Source of the DNA: Oscillospiraceae bacterium
GTDB taxonomy: Bacteria; Bacillota; Clostridia; Oscillospirales; CAG-272
DNA length: 64,000 bases
Direction: 5' to 3'
Assembly: GCA_015063305.1 (NCBI GenBank)
Contig: SVUJ01000001.1
Location: forward strand, 24,262-88,261
Part shown: piece after piece, positions 8,627 to 20,642 of the stretch
Layout: every line of letters starts with the position of its first letter
How positions within the stretch are numbered: the first letter of the stretch is position 1
Notes under the pieces: generated by a model
Seen by the model: the letters and a program-made list of their open reading frames with translations, nothing else
What the model was told of the DNA's origin: nothing
Database searches by the model: none
Position numbers and translations under genes: made by a program

Positions 8627-8690
8627 AAGGAAGAACCTTTTAAGGAAAGGTTCTCCCTTGACCCTCTCCAAACCTTTTTAAACTATTTTT
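8627..8690 (+). terminator. Family A terminator-like hairpin after remB
   Basis: AGAACCTTT (8632-8640) pairs with AAAGGTTCT (8646-8654) with flanking purine/pyrimidine pairing, followed by the tail ctccaaacctttttaaac and TTTTTT. The stem sequence differs from the copy at 3742 in both arms. Confidence 0.8.
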
Positions 8691-8729
8691 TACTACAGTG
8701 ATGAGGTTTAGGTTGTAATGATTGTACAA

Positions 8730-8845
8730 GGGTCGCCGAGGACGTCGACCCCTACAATTTGAATTGTCTGCTGTGGTGAATTATACTGTAACAGGTTGAA
8801 TGTTAAATAAAGATTTCCTGTAGGGGTCGACGTCCTCGGCGACCC
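8730..8845. repeat. Family B long inverted repeat
   Basis: The arm GGGTCGCCGAGGACGTCGAC... (8730-8755) is the perfect inverse of 8820-8845, a 26-bp match around a 64-bp loop. It is followed by the shared segment aaacaaataagcaaaatata and a small palindrome ggggaggatattatcctccc near 8904-8923, just before the gyrB Shine-Dalgarno. No clear gyrB promoter could be picked out. Confidence 0.85.
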
Positions 8846-8938
8846 GAAAACAAACAAATAAGCAAAATATAAATTAGAAAATCAAACTCCACCTAAAATC
8901 GTAGGGGAGGATATTATCCTCCCGCAATAGGCAAATAA

Positions 8939-10897
<1,959 letters not shown>

Positions 10898-10942
10898 TCC
10901 ACACGTGCTATATAAAATAATCAGAAAGGCGTGGATACTAAA

Positions 10943-13462
10943 TTGGAAAACGAAAATATAGAATTCAGAGATCAAAAAATAGTTGACGTTGAGATGGAAA
11001 AGGAGGTCAAAAAATCCTTTATCGAATACTCAATGTCTGTAATAGCGGCGCGCGCGCTGCCCGATGCGAGAGACGGAATGAAGCCCGGTCAGAGAAGAAT
11101 AATGTACGCGATGTACGAGGACAATCTGACTTATGACAAGCCCTTCCGCAAGTCTGCTACCACAGTTGGTAACGTGCTTGGACGCTACCATCCTCACGGC
11201 GACTCCGCCGTTTACGGCACGATGGTAAGAATGGCTCAGGACTTCTCCTACAGATATCCTCTTATCGAGGGACACGGAAACTTCGGCTCGGTAGACGGAG
11301 ACGGCGCTGCTGCGTACCGTTATACAGAGGCGAGGATGGCGAAGATATCCGACCAGCTTATGGCTGACCTTGAAAAGGAAGTCGTTGATTTCGTTCCCAA
11401 CTTCGATAACAGAAGAAAAGAGCCAAAGGTACTGCCCTCAAGATTTCCGAACCTGCTTGTAAACGGAGCTATGGGTATTGCCGTCGGTATGGCTACCAAT
11501 ATCCCCCCTCACAATCTCGGAGAGGTGATAGATGCCACTATACACAGAATGTATAATCCCGAGTGTACCGTTCCCGAGCTTATGGAGCATCTTAAGGGAC
11601 CCGATTTCCCGACTTACGCTACCATATACGGAACGAGCGGAATTCTTCAGGCTTACACCACGGGTAAGGGAAGGATAACCGTACGCGCGAAGGCTACCGT
11701 TGAGGAGGACAAGCACAGGATAATCGTTACCGAGATACCCTATGGCGTAAACAAGAGTATGCTGTGTAAGGCTATCGCCGACCTTGTTAACGACAAGCGA
11801 ATAGAGGGAATCACCGATATGCGCGACGAGTCGGGCAGGGACGGTATGAAGATAGTTATCGAGTACCGCCGCGACGCGAACGGTCAGATAATACTTAACC
11901 AGCTCTACAAATATTCTCAGCTTCAGGATACCTGCGCTGTCAATATGCTGGCGCTTGTAAACAACGAGCCGAAGATCCTCTCGCTGCCGCAGATACTCGA
12001 CCACTATATAGATCATCAGAGATCTGTAATCTACAGACGAGTAAAATTTGACCTTGACAAGGCGAAGGCAAAGGCTCACATTTTCGAGGGATATCATATC
12101 GCGATAGACAATATCGACAGGATAATCGAGATAATGAAGACCTCAAAATCTATCCCCGAGGCTAAGGAAAGACTTATGGCTGAGTTCTTTACCGTATCCT
12201 TCAAGGACGGATTTGAGTCCGAGCTTGGAAACGTTCGCCAGCTCACCGACGCTCAGGCTCAGGCGATAGTCGAGATGACGCTCGGAAAGCTCACGGGTAT
12301 GGAAAGAGAGAAGATAGAGGAAGAGCTTGCAAGACTTCACGCTATCATAATCGAGCTTGAGGGCATACTCGCAGATCCCGCAAAGATCGACGAGATAATC
12401 AAGAACGAGATGCTTGAGATAAAGAAAAAATTCTCCGACGAGAGAAGGACAGATATAGTTGAATCGACCGACGATATAGACCTTGAAGACCTCATTGAGC
12501 GTCACAACTGCGTTATAACTATGACACACGCGGGATACGTGAAGCGTCTGCCCGCCGACACCTATTCGGCGCAAAGACGCGGCGGCAAGGGAATTATCGG
12601 TATGTCTACCAAGGAAGAGGACTTTATAGAGAAGGTCATAGCGGTAGAGAGCCACTCCTATCTTATGATGTTCACAAACTACGGAAAGGTGCACATGCGT
12701 AAGGCGTACCAGATACCCGAGTCCTCAAGAACCGCTAAGGGAACGAATATCGTGAACATCATCGAGATGCTGCCGGGTGAGAAGATCACCGCGCTGATAA
12801 GCGTTTCGGAGTTCAATGACAACGAATACCTTACGATGGTAACGAGAAACGGTATAATCAAGCGTACTCTGCTTAAGGAATACGAGTACCAGAGAAAGGG
12901 CGGAAAGATAGCGCTCACGCTCGACGAGGGCGACGAGCTTGTATTCGTTATGCACACCGCGGGAGATTGCGATATCCTTCTCGCAACGGCAAACGGAAGC
13001 GCGGTGCGTTACACCGAGGCGAACGTTCGATGTATGGGAAGAACGGCGCGCGGAGTTAAGGGTATATCGTTGCGCGATGGCGACTACGTAACGGGTGTTA
13101 CCGTGGTCGACGAGAGCAAACAGCTTATAACCATAACCCAGAACGGTTACGGAAAGAAGACCCCCTTCGAGGACTTCAGAGAGATGAAGAACCGCGGCGG
13201 TCACGGAGTTGTATGCCATAAGCTGAGCGAAAAGACAGGTAAGCTCTGCGGTATCGCGGCAGTCGACGACGAGGACGACCTTATGATGATGACCGATTCG
13301 GGAACGATAATAAGAACTCCCGCAAAGGATATCCCGTCCTATTCGAGAACGGCGGGCGGAGTTATAGTAATGCGCCTCTCCGAGGGTCAGACCCTCGCGA
13401 ACTTCACAAAGGTTCAAAGAGAAGTCGACGAGGAGACCGAAGAGGAAGTTACAGAGGAGTAA
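10943..13462 (+). CDS. gyrA: DNA gyrase subunit A
   Basis: Breakage-reunion subunit of gyrase. The catalytic Tyr lies in [10 protein letters not shown] (about residue 124), after the quinolone-binding helix [10 protein letters not shown]; the C-terminal beta-pinwheel carries the GyrA box QRRGGKG. The ORF track uses GTG 10931, but agaaagg lies only one base from it; TTG 10943 has workable spacing (13 bp) and is preferred with moderate certainty (839 or 843 aa). The residue matching E. coli GyrA Asp87 is Gly here (codon GGC), while the Ser83 equivalent is kept. A family A hairpin follows the stop. Confidence 0.96.
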   Translation: MENENIEFRDQKIVDVEMEKEVKKSFIEYSMSVIAARALPDARDGMKPGQRRIMYAMYEDNLTYDKPFRKSATTVGNVLGRYHPHGDSAVYGTMVRMAQDFSYRYPLIEGHGNFGSVDGDGAAAYRYTEARMAKISDQLMADLEKEVVDFVPNFDNRRKEPKVLPSRFPNLLVNGAMGIAVGMATNIPPHNLGEVIDATIHRMYNPECTVPELMEHLKGPDFPTYATIYGTSGILQAYTTGKGRITVRAKATVEEDKHRIIVTEIPYGVNKSMLCKAIADLVNDKRIEGITDMRDESGRDGMKIVIEYRRDANGQIILNQLYKYSQLQDTCAVNMLALVNNEPKILSLPQILDHYIDHQRSVIYRRVKFDLDKAKAKAHIFEGYHIAIDNIDRIIEIMKTSKSIPEAKERLMAEFFTVSFKDGFESELGNVRQLTDAQAQAIVEMTLGKLTGMEREKIEEELARLHAIIIELEGILADPAKIDEIIKNEMLEIKKKFSDERRTDIVESTDDIDLEDLIERHNCVITMTHAGYVKRLPADTYSAQRRGGKGIIGMSTKEEDFIEKVIAVESHSYLMMFTNYGKVHMRKAYQIPESSRTAKGTNIVNIIEMLPGEKITALISVSEFNDNEYLTMVTRNGIIKRTLLKEYEYQRKGGKIALTLDEGDELVFVMHTAGDCDILLATANGSAVRYTEANVRCMGRTARGVKGISLRDGDYVTGVTVVDESKQLITITQNGYGKKTPFEDFREMKNRGGHGVVCHKLSEKTGKLCGIAAVDDEDDLMMMTDSGTIIRTPAKDIPSYSRTAGGVIVMRLSEGQTLANFTKVQREVDEETEEEVTEE

Positions 13463-13473
13463 GGGGACGCGGC

Positions 13474-13540
13474 AAGGAGAAACCTTTTAAGGAAAGGTTT
13501 CTCCTTAGACCCTTTCCAAACCTTTTAAAACTTTTTTACT
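13474..13540 (+). terminator. Family A terminator-like hairpin after gyrA
   Basis: AAGGAGAAACCTTT (13474-13487) pairs with AAAGGTTTCTCCTT (13493-13506), followed by the tail ctttccaaaccttttaaaac and TTTTTT. A third stem sequence, again with both arms changed together. Confidence 0.82.
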
Positions 13541-13567
13541 ACAGACGGATTGTCTTGCTGAATGGTG

Positions 13568-13714
13568 CGGGAGGAGCAAGCCCCTCCCCTACCAAGGGCA
13601 TTTTAGATGTATGTAAACCTGTTGAAGTGAAAATTTTATAAAAATTTTTATATAAATGACACCTGTTGCGGTGTAACAACCTATATGTGGTAGGGGAGGG
13701 GCTTGCTCCTCCCG
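13568..13714. repeat. Family B long inverted repeat
   Basis: CGGGAGGAGCAAGCCCCTCC... (13568-13592) matches 13690-13714 as a perfect 25-bp inverse. The arms differ from those at 8730 but are the same as those at 29922-30067. Preceded by actacagacggattgtcttgct and followed by the shared aaataaacaaataag segment. Small palindromes of the gtaggggcgaa...ttcgcccg type follow at 13770-13850. Confidence 0.85.
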
Positions 13715-13882
13715 TAAAATAAACAAATAAGAAAAATATAAATTAGAAAATTAATCATCACCCTAAACCGTAGAGCGGGGGTTTATCTCCCGCCGAATGT
13801 AGGGGCGAACTGTGTTCGCCCGCGGACGACCAATGGTCGCCCCTACGAATAAAAATTACAGATGGATTGTATTGCTGAAAAA

Positions 13883-13999
13883 GCCTCCCTTGTGTAAAGG
13901 GAGGTGGCACGGCTTGCCGTGACGGAGGGATTGTAAAAAAACAAATCAAAAACAATCCCTCACCCGCTATCGCGGGAGCTCCCTTTACACAAGGGAGCC
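13883..13999. repeat. Family C palindromic element, 117 bp
   Basis: Ends gcctcccttgtgtaaaggga and tccctttacacaagggagcc are inverse to one another, with inner inverse pair ggagggattgt / acaatccctc. The same build is found at 32135-32255. It ends 43 bp before the lipoprotein start, so it is part of that gene's upstream region. Confidence 0.85.
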
Positions 14000-14042
14000 T
14001 ATAATAAAACAAAATTTCACCATTAAGATAATGGGGTAAAAT

Positions 14043-15083
14043 ATGAAAAAAATATTTATAACCGCGCTATGTTTTATATTAATATTATGCACGTTCACGT
14101 CCTGCTCAAGACCGCCTGAGTTCTCAGAGATAGAGGATAGACTCAAGGAGCTGATAGATGCTTCCTACGAAATAAACGAGCTCCTTTTCGGAGAGGGTCT
14201 TGAGGTATATCCGAGAGTTTATGAAAATCAATTTGAGATATACAGAGATGCTGACGATAAGGTCTACTATTATTACGAGCTTGAAGATGCCGAGCTCGGA
14301 AAGATATACGCCTATAGGTATAACGACAAGCGCTATTTTATAGCCTCTGCCGAACAAAAGGCGGGATACGTTTATGCCGCGGACGGTAAATTCTATTATG
14401 AGATAGAAAATTACGATGCCGAGGGTAAGGAAAGTCAGGTCACGTCCTATTACAGCGAGCAGCATAAGAAGACCTACCACTTCTACACCGTCACCGACCC
14501 CGATTACGGCTCTGTTTACGAATACAGAGAGCTGAGTGTGAAATATCTGCGCTTCAGCCAAAGCCCGATCGAGGGAAGCGAGGCGATATACTCTAACGCC
14601 AACGGATATTTCTATCCGATAGATTATAAAGAGCCCGAGTATGAGTTCTATTACAACGAGGACGACCCCGCAGATTACAGCTACGTGCGCCTTGACAGCA
14701 AATATCTTACTGTAGAGCAGATAAAAGAAGCCGCCGAGGCGGTCTACTCAAAGGAATACCTTGAGGGAGTTTACGAAATGCTCTTCACGGGCGCTGTTGT
14801 TGATGAGAGCGATAGCGGAACGCTCAGCGCGAGATATTACAATTATACCGACAGCGACGGTCAGGTTTGGCTGATGGAGTCGGATAAGTATAAATCGAGC
14901 ATCGAGGGCAAGAGGATCTACGATTTCTCCACCGCCAAGGTGAAGAGAAGAGGAAGCAAGAGCTTCGCAAATATCGAGATAGAATCCTATATCGAGGGCA
15001 AGCCGAACGAGAGAGTTAAGGTCACGCTTTCGCTGACCTTGCAGGAAGACGGAAAGTGGTATCTTGACAGTCCCACATATTAA
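14043..15083 (+). CDS. Tyr-rich lipoprotein of unknown function
   Basis: 346 aa. A hydrophobic signal segment (residues 4-20) ends in a lipobox with Cys21 in TFTSCSRP, so it should be a lipid-anchored surface protein. The mature part is rich in Tyr, Glu and Asp with many YYYE/FYYEIE-type stretches, which suggests beta structure; the last 90 residues (KVTLSLTLQEDGKWYLDSPTY) look like the end of a small NTF2-like or lipoprotein substrate-binding domain, but I do not recognise the family. The Shine-Dalgarno is weak (ggggtaaa). It stands alone between gyrA and glnN. Confidence 0.85.
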   Translation: MKKIFITALCFILILCTFTSCSRPPEFSEIEDRLKELIDASYEINELLFGEGLEVYPRVYENQFEIYRDADDKVYYYYELEDAELGKIYAYRYNDKRYFIASAEQKAGYVYAADGKFYYEIENYDAEGKESQVTSYYSEQHKKTYHFYTVTDPDYGSVYEYRELSVKYLRFSQSPIEGSEAIYSNANGYFYPIDYKEPEYEFYYNEDDPADYSYVRLDSKYLTVEQIKEAAEAVYSKEYLEGVYEMLFTGAVVDESDSGTLSARYYNYTDSDGQVWLMESDKYKSSIEGKRIYDFSTAKVKRRGSKSFANIEIESYIEGKPNERVKVTLSLTLQEDGKWYLDSPTY

Positions 15084-15097
15084 TTGAGATAAAACTA

Positions 15098-15126
15098 TTG
15101 ACAAATCCTGTTTAGTGGTATATCAT
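15098..15126 (+). promoter_or_regulatory. glnN promoter
   Basis: TTGACA (15098-15103), a 17-bp spacer and TATCAT (15121-15126), 32 bp before the glnN start. It starts 15 bp after the lipoprotein stop, so glnN has its own promoter. Confidence 0.82.
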
Positions 15127-15157
15127 AAATAAATCTTAGGAAAGGATATTACACAGA

Positions 15158-17248
15158 ATGAAGAGTATTTCCGAAATTTTCGGAAGCATGGTGTTCAACG
15201 ACGACGTTATGCGTGAAAGACTTCCCAAGGAGGTCTATAAGTCGCTGATGAAGACTATCGCTACGGGTAAAACTATAGACGCGTCTGTTGCCGACGTGGT
15301 GGCTAACGCTATGAAGGATTGGGCGATCGAAAAAGGTGCTACGCACTATACTCACTGGTTCCAGCCGCTCACGGGCGTTACCGCTGAAAAGCACGATTCA
15401 TTTATATCCCCCGTTGGAAACTGCAAGGTAGTTATGGAGTTTTCGGGAAAAGAGCTGATAAAGGGAGAGTCGGACGCCTCGTCCTTCCCCTCGGGCGGAC
15501 TGAGAGCAACCTTTGAGGCAAGAGGATATACCGCTTGGGACCCCGCGTCCTACGCATTCGTTAAGGACGGCACGCTCTACATACCCACCGCATTCTGCTC
15601 GTATACGGGAGAGGCGCTTGACACAAAGACCCCCTTGCTTCGCTCTATGGACGCGATAAACACCGAGGGTCTCAGACTTCTCCGCCTGTTCGGTGACAAC
15701 ACCACAAAGCGCCTTACCACCACGGTCGGCGCTGAGCAGGAGTATTTTATAATAGACAAAGAGATCTACAATCAGAGAAAAGACCTGATATATTCGGGAA
15801 GAACTCTGTTTGGCGCGCGCGCACCGAAGGGTCAGGAGCTTGAGGACCACTATTTCGGACCTCTCAAGTCGAGAATAAGCGCCTTTATGAGAGATCTGGA
15901 CGAGGCGCTCTGGACGCTTGGTATAAATTCCAAGACCAAGCACAACGAGGCTGCCCCCGCGCAGCACGAGCTCGCTCCCATATTCTCGACCACGAATATG
16001 GCGGTAGACCAGAACCTTCTCATAATGGAATATATGAAGAAGATAGCAGAGGAGCACGGACTTGTTTGTCTGCTCCACGAAAAGCCCTACGCGGGTGTTA
16101 ACGGCTCGGGTAAGCACAACAACTGGTCGCTCAATACAGAGACCGGTAAGAATCTGCTCGATCCGGGTAAGACCCCTGCGGAGAACGTTAAATTCCTTCT
16201 CATTCTCGCGGCTATACTGAAGGCTGTTGACGAGTATCAGGATCTTCTGAGGATATCCGTGGCGTCGGCGGGTAACGATAACCGTCTTGGCGGCGGCGAA
16301 GCGCCCCCCGCGATAGTTTCGGTATTCCTTGGCGAGGAGCTTGACGACATAATCGAGGCTATTATAAATGGCGACGTTTATAAGGGCAAGAAGGCGGGAG
16401 TTATGGATCTGGGTATTCCCACTATACCTACCTTCAGAAAGGACACCACAGACAGAAACAGGACGTCTCCGCTTGCCTTTACGGGTAATAAGTTCGAGTT
16501 CCGTATGCTCGGCTCGTCGCAGAATATAGCTATGCCCAACGTGGTGATGAATACGGCGGTTGCCGAGAGCTTCCGTCAGTTTGCCGACGTCCTTGAGGCG
16601 GCAGAGGATTTTGATGCCGCAGTCGCAGAGCTTATGCGTGAGACCTTCGCTAAGCACCGCAGAATAATATTCGACGGAAACGGCTACTCCAAGGAGTGGG
16701 AAATAGAGGCGGCAGAGAGAGGTCTGCTTAATCTGAAGGATTCGGTAGAGGCATACAAGTGCTTCGATCTGCCCAAGAATATAAAGCTCTTTTCAACTCA
16801 CGGAGTTATGAGCGAGACCGAGATAAGATCGAGAAAGGATATTCTCTTTGAGAATTATTCCAAGATAATCAATATCGAGGCGCTCACGATGATAGAAATG
16901 GCGGCAAGAGAGATAATCCCTGCCGTAAGCGAGTACGTGGGCGACGTCGCAAGTAACGCGGCGGCAAAGCTTTCGGTGATGCCTAAGATCTCCTGTAAGG
17001 TCGAAAAAGACCTCATAGAGAAGCTGTCTGCGCTTAATGAAAAGGCGTATGAAAAGGTAGCAGAGCTCCGCGTAGCCGAGGCAAAGGCAGCGGCGATAGA
17101 GGATAACGAGGCGGCTGCCGAGGAATATAGAAGCGTGGTGCTGCCGATAATGGCAGAGCTCCGCACAGCAGTCGACGCGATGGAAAGCCTTACCGCAAGC
17201 GACTATTGGCCTCTTCCTTCCTACGGCGATATGATGTTTAGAGTGTGA
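15158..17248 (+). CDS. glnN: Glutamine synthetase, type III
   Basis: ATP-dependent amidation of glutamate with ammonia. 696 aa is the size of type III enzymes (types I and II are 350-470 aa). Visible features are the N-terminal GSIII region starting [12 protein letters not shown], the family motif [12 protein letters not shown], the catalytic-domain ATP/glutamate segments [23 protein letters not shown] and [16 protein letters not shown], and the helical GSIII C-terminal domain. Type III enzymes are common in gut Clostridia and Bacteroides. It is preceded by its own promoter and a strong aggaaagg site, and followed by a family A hairpin. Confidence 0.95.
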   Translation: MKSISEIFGSMVFNDDVMRERLPKEVYKSLMKTIATGKTIDASVADVVANAMKDWAIEKGATHYTHWFQPLTGVTAEKHDSFISPVGNCKVVMEFSGKELIKGESDASSFPSGGLRATFEARGYTAWDPASYAFVKDGTLYIPTAFCSYTGEALDTKTPLLRSMDAINTEGLRLLRLFGDNTTKRLTTTVGAEQEYFIIDKEIYNQRKDLIYSGRTLFGARAPKGQELEDHYFGPLKSRISAFMRDLDEALWTLGINSKTKHNEAAPAQHELAPIFSTTNMAVDQNLLIMEYMKKIAEEHGLVCLLHEKPYAGVNGSGKHNNWSLNTETGKNLLDPGKTPAENVKFLLILAAILKAVDEYQDLLRISVASAGNDNRLGGGEAPPAIVSVFLGEELDDIIEAIINGDVYKGKKAGVMDLGIPTIPTFRKDTTDRNRTSPLAFTGNKFEFRMLGSSQNIAMPNVVMNTAVAESFRQFADVLEAAEDFDAAVAELMRETFAKHRRIIFDGNGYSKEWEIEAAERGLLNLKDSVEAYKCFDLPKNIKLFSTHGVMSETEIRSRKDILFENYSKIINIEALTMIEMAAREIIPAVSEYVGDVASNAAAKLSVMPKISCKVEKDLIEKLSALNEKAYEKVAELRVAEAKAAAIEDNEAAAEEYRSVVLPIMAELRTAVDAMESLTASDYWPLPSYGDMMFRV

Positions 17249-17263
17249 TGATAGATAAGATAA

Positions 17264-17325
17264 GGGGACACCTTTTAAGGAAAGGTGTCCCCTTAAACCC
17301 CTTCCAAACCTTTTTAAACTATTTC
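17264..17325 (+). terminator. Family A terminator-like hairpin after glnN
   Basis: GGGGACACCTTT (17264-17275) pairs with AAAGGTGTCCCC (17281-17292), with the tail ccttccaaacctttttaaac. Same stem sequence as at 3742 and 55457. Confidence 0.85.
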
Positions 17326-17487
17326 ACCATCGGGTTGGAACAAGCAAAACCCCGAAGATCGGAGGTCGGCACTGCCGGCTGCTATTCGTGCCACGCTTTC
17401 GCTACCACACATTAACGCAACATACTAACGGCAAAGCAAAACTAAATCTAAAATAGACAGATAAGCAAAACACAAATCAGAAGAAAC

Positions 17488-17511
17488 CGCCCCCACCATC
17501 AGGTGGGGGCG
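17488..17511 (-). terminator. Intrinsic terminator of the 934-aa lipoprotein gene
   Basis: On the minus strand CGCCCCCACC, loop TGAT and GGTGGGGGCG form a 10-bp stem followed by GTTTCTTCT, 10 bp after the stop of the lipoprotein gene. Confidence 0.8.
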
Positions 17512-17520
17512 TAGAGTTAT

Positions 17521-20325
17521 TTAATCTTTCTTCAAATATCCATTCCAATTGTAAGAGATAGACGTTTTAAAAGCCAGAGAAGTGTTAGTCCACACATCAT
17601 AAAGGGCATCGTACTTAGCGCCGCTTGCGCTAAGAGGGATAGTCGCTGCATAATTTTCATTTGAAACGATTATGTATTTCAGGTTAGTTATCTCACTGCC
17701 CATCAAATATCTTCCAACTTCATTTGCCAGCGAGCTTGGGGAAGTGCCGTTCAGATAACCGCGTGCGGTGGAGACTGTGTTCGGAATTAGCGCAACCTTG
17801 GGGTTTATAGTTTTGTAAACCTCCTTCTCACAGCCGTTGTTAGCGTGGTGCGCAACCTGAACCATTTCAGACTCTAAGTAGCTTCCGTACATGGCGCACA
17901 GGTATCTGCTCTGGTATCTTCGCGCGTCACCGAGGAATATAGCCGTAGTTTTATATCCTGCGCTTGCCGCCGAGGTGGTAGCGCCCTTTGCCGCGCTTGT
18001 GCTTCCTATCGAAAGTCTTGTTACCGTTGAGGTGTCGTTGGTGTCAAAGAAGCTGGAGGGGTGATCGTCCCAGGTCATAAGCACTTCGAGCTCAAGGTTT
18101 GCAAAGTAAAGCTTCTGCCCGGAGAAGGCTTTTATAAACTTAAAGCTTTCTTCTCTGCCATTCTTTGCATATTTAAGCATATATGACATATAGTCCTTAG
18201 AGTTCATCTCATTTGTTTCGTCGCGGCCGGACGCTAAATCGTATACCGCGGGATAGAGCATACTTTGCGAAGGGAATGTGGCTATAAGATAATCCATTCT
18301 GAAGTTAGTGTCGTTCTGGTGATCCTTCAGCATGTTATAAAGCGCAGTGTAATGATCGTGGTGTGCGTGTGTTATTATCCAAGCCGAAACGCGAATAGGA
18401 TTAGCCGTTGTGGGGGCAGAACCGTAAATTTCGGTGTGAAGAGCCACAAGAGTATTCCATAGTTGAACCTTAGCTTCTGTCAATCCGCCGTCGTAAACCA
18501 CAAAGCTTCCGTCCTCAAGTGTTATAATGTATGACATACCAACATAGGTACGCTCAATTCCCATAGCGGTTATTTTGGAGTCTGTAACCTTTTTGTAGGT
18601 GGGATTTGGAGTGGTTATGCTGCTATCGGGAACGGTTATAGCGTCTATGGGAGAGGATGTTACCCTGATAGACTTTTCATACTCAACGTAATACTTGCCT
18701 TCTGATGCTTTCTTTTCCGCAGAGAAGAAGTTACTTGCGTACTTATAATCGTTATACGCCACGTTGAGGACTATGCCCTTTGCTTCGTTGACGTAAAGAC
18801 GGAAAATGCTGTTCTCTATAGTATTTGTAGTGCGCATCGTGTATCCCGCCGCGGTGAGCTTCTGGCAGTAGGCTTCAAACGCGCTTTTTTTCACTCCGCT
18901 TCCCGTGTAGATGAACTGCAGGGAGTCGTTGTTGGCATCGATAGATCTTGAGAGCTCTATATTTGCTGCTTCATCGGGACGCGGAAAGTCGGTTACCCAC
19001 TTCTCGACAGCAATGCCCTTAGCATAGAAATCAGAGGGAAGATTCCATACGGTTTTACTGGAAGTCACTTCCTTTATATCCTTGAGAAGCTCTTTGAAAT
19101 CGGATACGCATTCTTCCATAGCCCTCTCGTTCCAAGCAGCGAGTATTATCTTGTTACCCTTAACGGCTATTGCATACTCATTTGCGTCGATCGTTCTTGC
19201 GATTTCCCAGTATTCTGATCTGTCAACAGCTCCTACCAGAATCTCTTTGGTTGATAGGAGAGTATCTTTTTTTATTGAGAAACCTGAAAGTCCCGATGTT
19301 TTCGATAGGAATGAGGACAGTTCATCTATAGCTATACAGTTGTAGTCACGTCCCGCGCCGTTTCCGTAGGGGTTACTGCTTTTGTCGTCGTCAAGATCTG
19401 CATCGTACACAAAGGTGTATCCAAAGCTTGAGCTTGTCATAAGCTGGATCTCGGTTATCGCCTGTACTGTGCTGTCGGGAAGATCGGCAGCCTTTCCGTC
19501 CCCGTCAATAAAATTATCTATAAAATAGTTTACGCCGTAGATAGTCTGAGCGGTATTCGTACCGATTATCGCTATCCTTCCGTTTGTATAGGTTATAGCA
19601 AAGCCGTCTTTATCGAGAAGAGCGAGAGCCGCTGCCGACTCGGGTCGGTCGGTTTCTCCGATGAGGATCTCTTTTTGAGTAGCGTTGGCGTTCTTTATCT
19701 TTGAGTCGTTATTAGCTGTTGCGGAGTGTCCTATACTATTTGCCAGTATCTTTGCGCTGTTTCCAAAAAGCTTAGCGCTGACACTTGCATCATATATTAC
19801 GGAGTAGGAGGAAAGATCAACGTCAAGATCGCACGGTATAGCTTCGGTCTGCATCTCATAGGGGCAGTTCTTACAGCCCTTTACCAGTTTACCTTCCAAG
19901 TAACGGGTAGCTTCGCGGACCACTTCCCAGTCGTCTTTTTCTTCATGAGCGCCTGTTGCGGGGATATCGCGCTCGATCTCATTTCCGCATACCGAGCACT
20001 TTACCTTTTCCTTACCTGCTTTGCCGCAGGTAGCAGCTTCGAGTGTTTGAACGACCTCGTAGCTACAGCCGCCTTGGCAAACTGTACTCTCAGGTCCTGT
20101 TGTAGTTTGGGCGGTAGTTGTACTTTCAGGCCCTGTTGTAGTTTGGGCAGTCGTTGTGCTTTCAGCGACTGTTGTGTTTTTGGGCTCTGTAGAGTCTTCC
20201 GGTACTGTGGTGGTCTCGGTAGCACCGGGCTCTTGTGTGCCCGTATCATCAAGACACGCAACCAGAAAAGCAAGAGAACATATTACTAACAAAAGGCATA
20301 GAGCCGTTTTTAAGGTTGATTTCAT
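17521..20325 (-). CDS. Large lipoprotein with C-terminal metallo-beta-lactamase-fold domain
   Basis: 934 aa. Signal segment with lipobox LAFLVAC (Cys24), then a Thr/Ser-rich linker with the 12-mer TTTAQTTTGPES twice (about 50-80), a Cys-rich stretch with CGKAGKEKVKCSVCG (about 95-165), two tandem roughly 130-aa domains each marked by KEILIG-type plus DR motifs (KEILIGETDRPES and KEILVGAVDRSEY), and from about residue 570 a metallo-beta-lactamase-fold domain with ITHAHHDHYTA (HxHxDH, near 650), FLGDAR and VAHHANNG. That last set resembles the ComEC/Rec2-type hydrolase domain, here on the cell surface. The substrate is unknown; a secreted nuclease or esterase role is only a guess. Confidence 0.88.
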   Translation of the reverse strand: MKSTLKTALCLLLVICSLAFLVACLDDTGTQEPGATETTTVPEDSTEPKNTTVAESTTTAQTTTGPESTTTAQTTTGPESTVCQGGCSYEVVQTLEAATCGKAGKEKVKCSVCGNEIERDIPATGAHEEKDDWEVVREATRYLEGKLVKGCKNCPYEMQTEAIPCDLDVDLSSYSVIYDASVSAKLFGNSAKILANSIGHSATANNDSKIKNANATQKEILIGETDRPESAAALALLDKDGFAITYTNGRIAIIGTNTAQTIYGVNYFIDNFIDGDGKAADLPDSTVQAITEIQLMTSSSFGYTFVYDADLDDDKSSNPYGNGAGRDYNCIAIDELSSFLSKTSGLSGFSIKKDTLLSTKEILVGAVDRSEYWEIARTIDANEYAIAVKGNKIILAAWNERAMEECVSDFKELLKDIKEVTSSKTVWNLPSDFYAKGIAVEKWVTDFPRPDEAANIELSRSIDANNDSLQFIYTGSGVKKSAFEAYCQKLTAAGYTMRTTNTIENSIFRLYVNEAKGIVLNVAYNDYKYASNFFSAEKKASEGKYYVEYEKSIRVTSSPIDAITVPDSSITTPNPTYKKVTDSKITAMGIERTYVGMSYIITLEDGSFVVYDGGLTEAKVQLWNTLVALHTEIYGSAPTTANPIRVSAWIITHAHHDHYTALYNMLKDHQNDTNFRMDYLIATFPSQSMLYPAVYDLASGRDETNEMNSKDYMSYMLKYAKNGREESFKFIKAFSGQKLYFANLELEVLMTWDDHPSSFFDTNDTSTVTRLSIGSTSAAKGATTSAASAGYKTTAIFLGDARRYQSRYLCAMYGSYLESEMVQVAHHANNGCEKEVYKTINPKVALIPNTVSTARGYLNGTSPSSLANEVGRYLMGSEITNLKYIIVSNENYAATIPLSASGAKYDALYDVWTNTSLAFKTSISYNWNGYLKKD

Positions 20326-20364
20326 ATTTGGTCTCCTTTTGAAATATTACGTTTTATCCAAATA

Positions 20365-20393
20365 ATTATATCATAAAATCAGGGAATTGTCAA
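20365..20393 (-). promoter_or_regulatory. Promoter of the 934-aa lipoprotein gene
   Basis: On the minus strand TTGACA (20393-20388), a 17-bp spacer and TATAAT (20370-20365), 40 bp before the start codon. Confidence 0.88.
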
Positions 20394-20399
20394 TGAATT

Positions 20400-20620
20400 T
20401 TATAGTGTGCGGGGGGGGCGGCAGTGCCGCTACAGCCAAGCGGGGAGCCCCGGCGGGTATGACCCGCGGCAATAGCTCGGGGGTAGTTCCCACTATTCGC
20501 TCATTCCAACCCGATGGTGAAATAGTGTGAAAGTTTTTGAGGGGGCGGGTATGACCCGCGGCAATAGCTCGGAGAAGTTCCCATTATTCGCTTGCTCCAA
20601 CCCGATGGTGAAATAGTGTA
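20400..20620. repeat. Family D repeat fragments
   Basis: Pieces of the gtcggcagtgccgacagccaag and caacccgatggtgaaatagtgt repeats, two copies in a row (around 20415-20530 and 20540-20620). No gene is seen in the gap. Confidence 0.65.
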
Positions 20621-20642
20621 AAAAGGTTTGGAGAGGGTAAAA

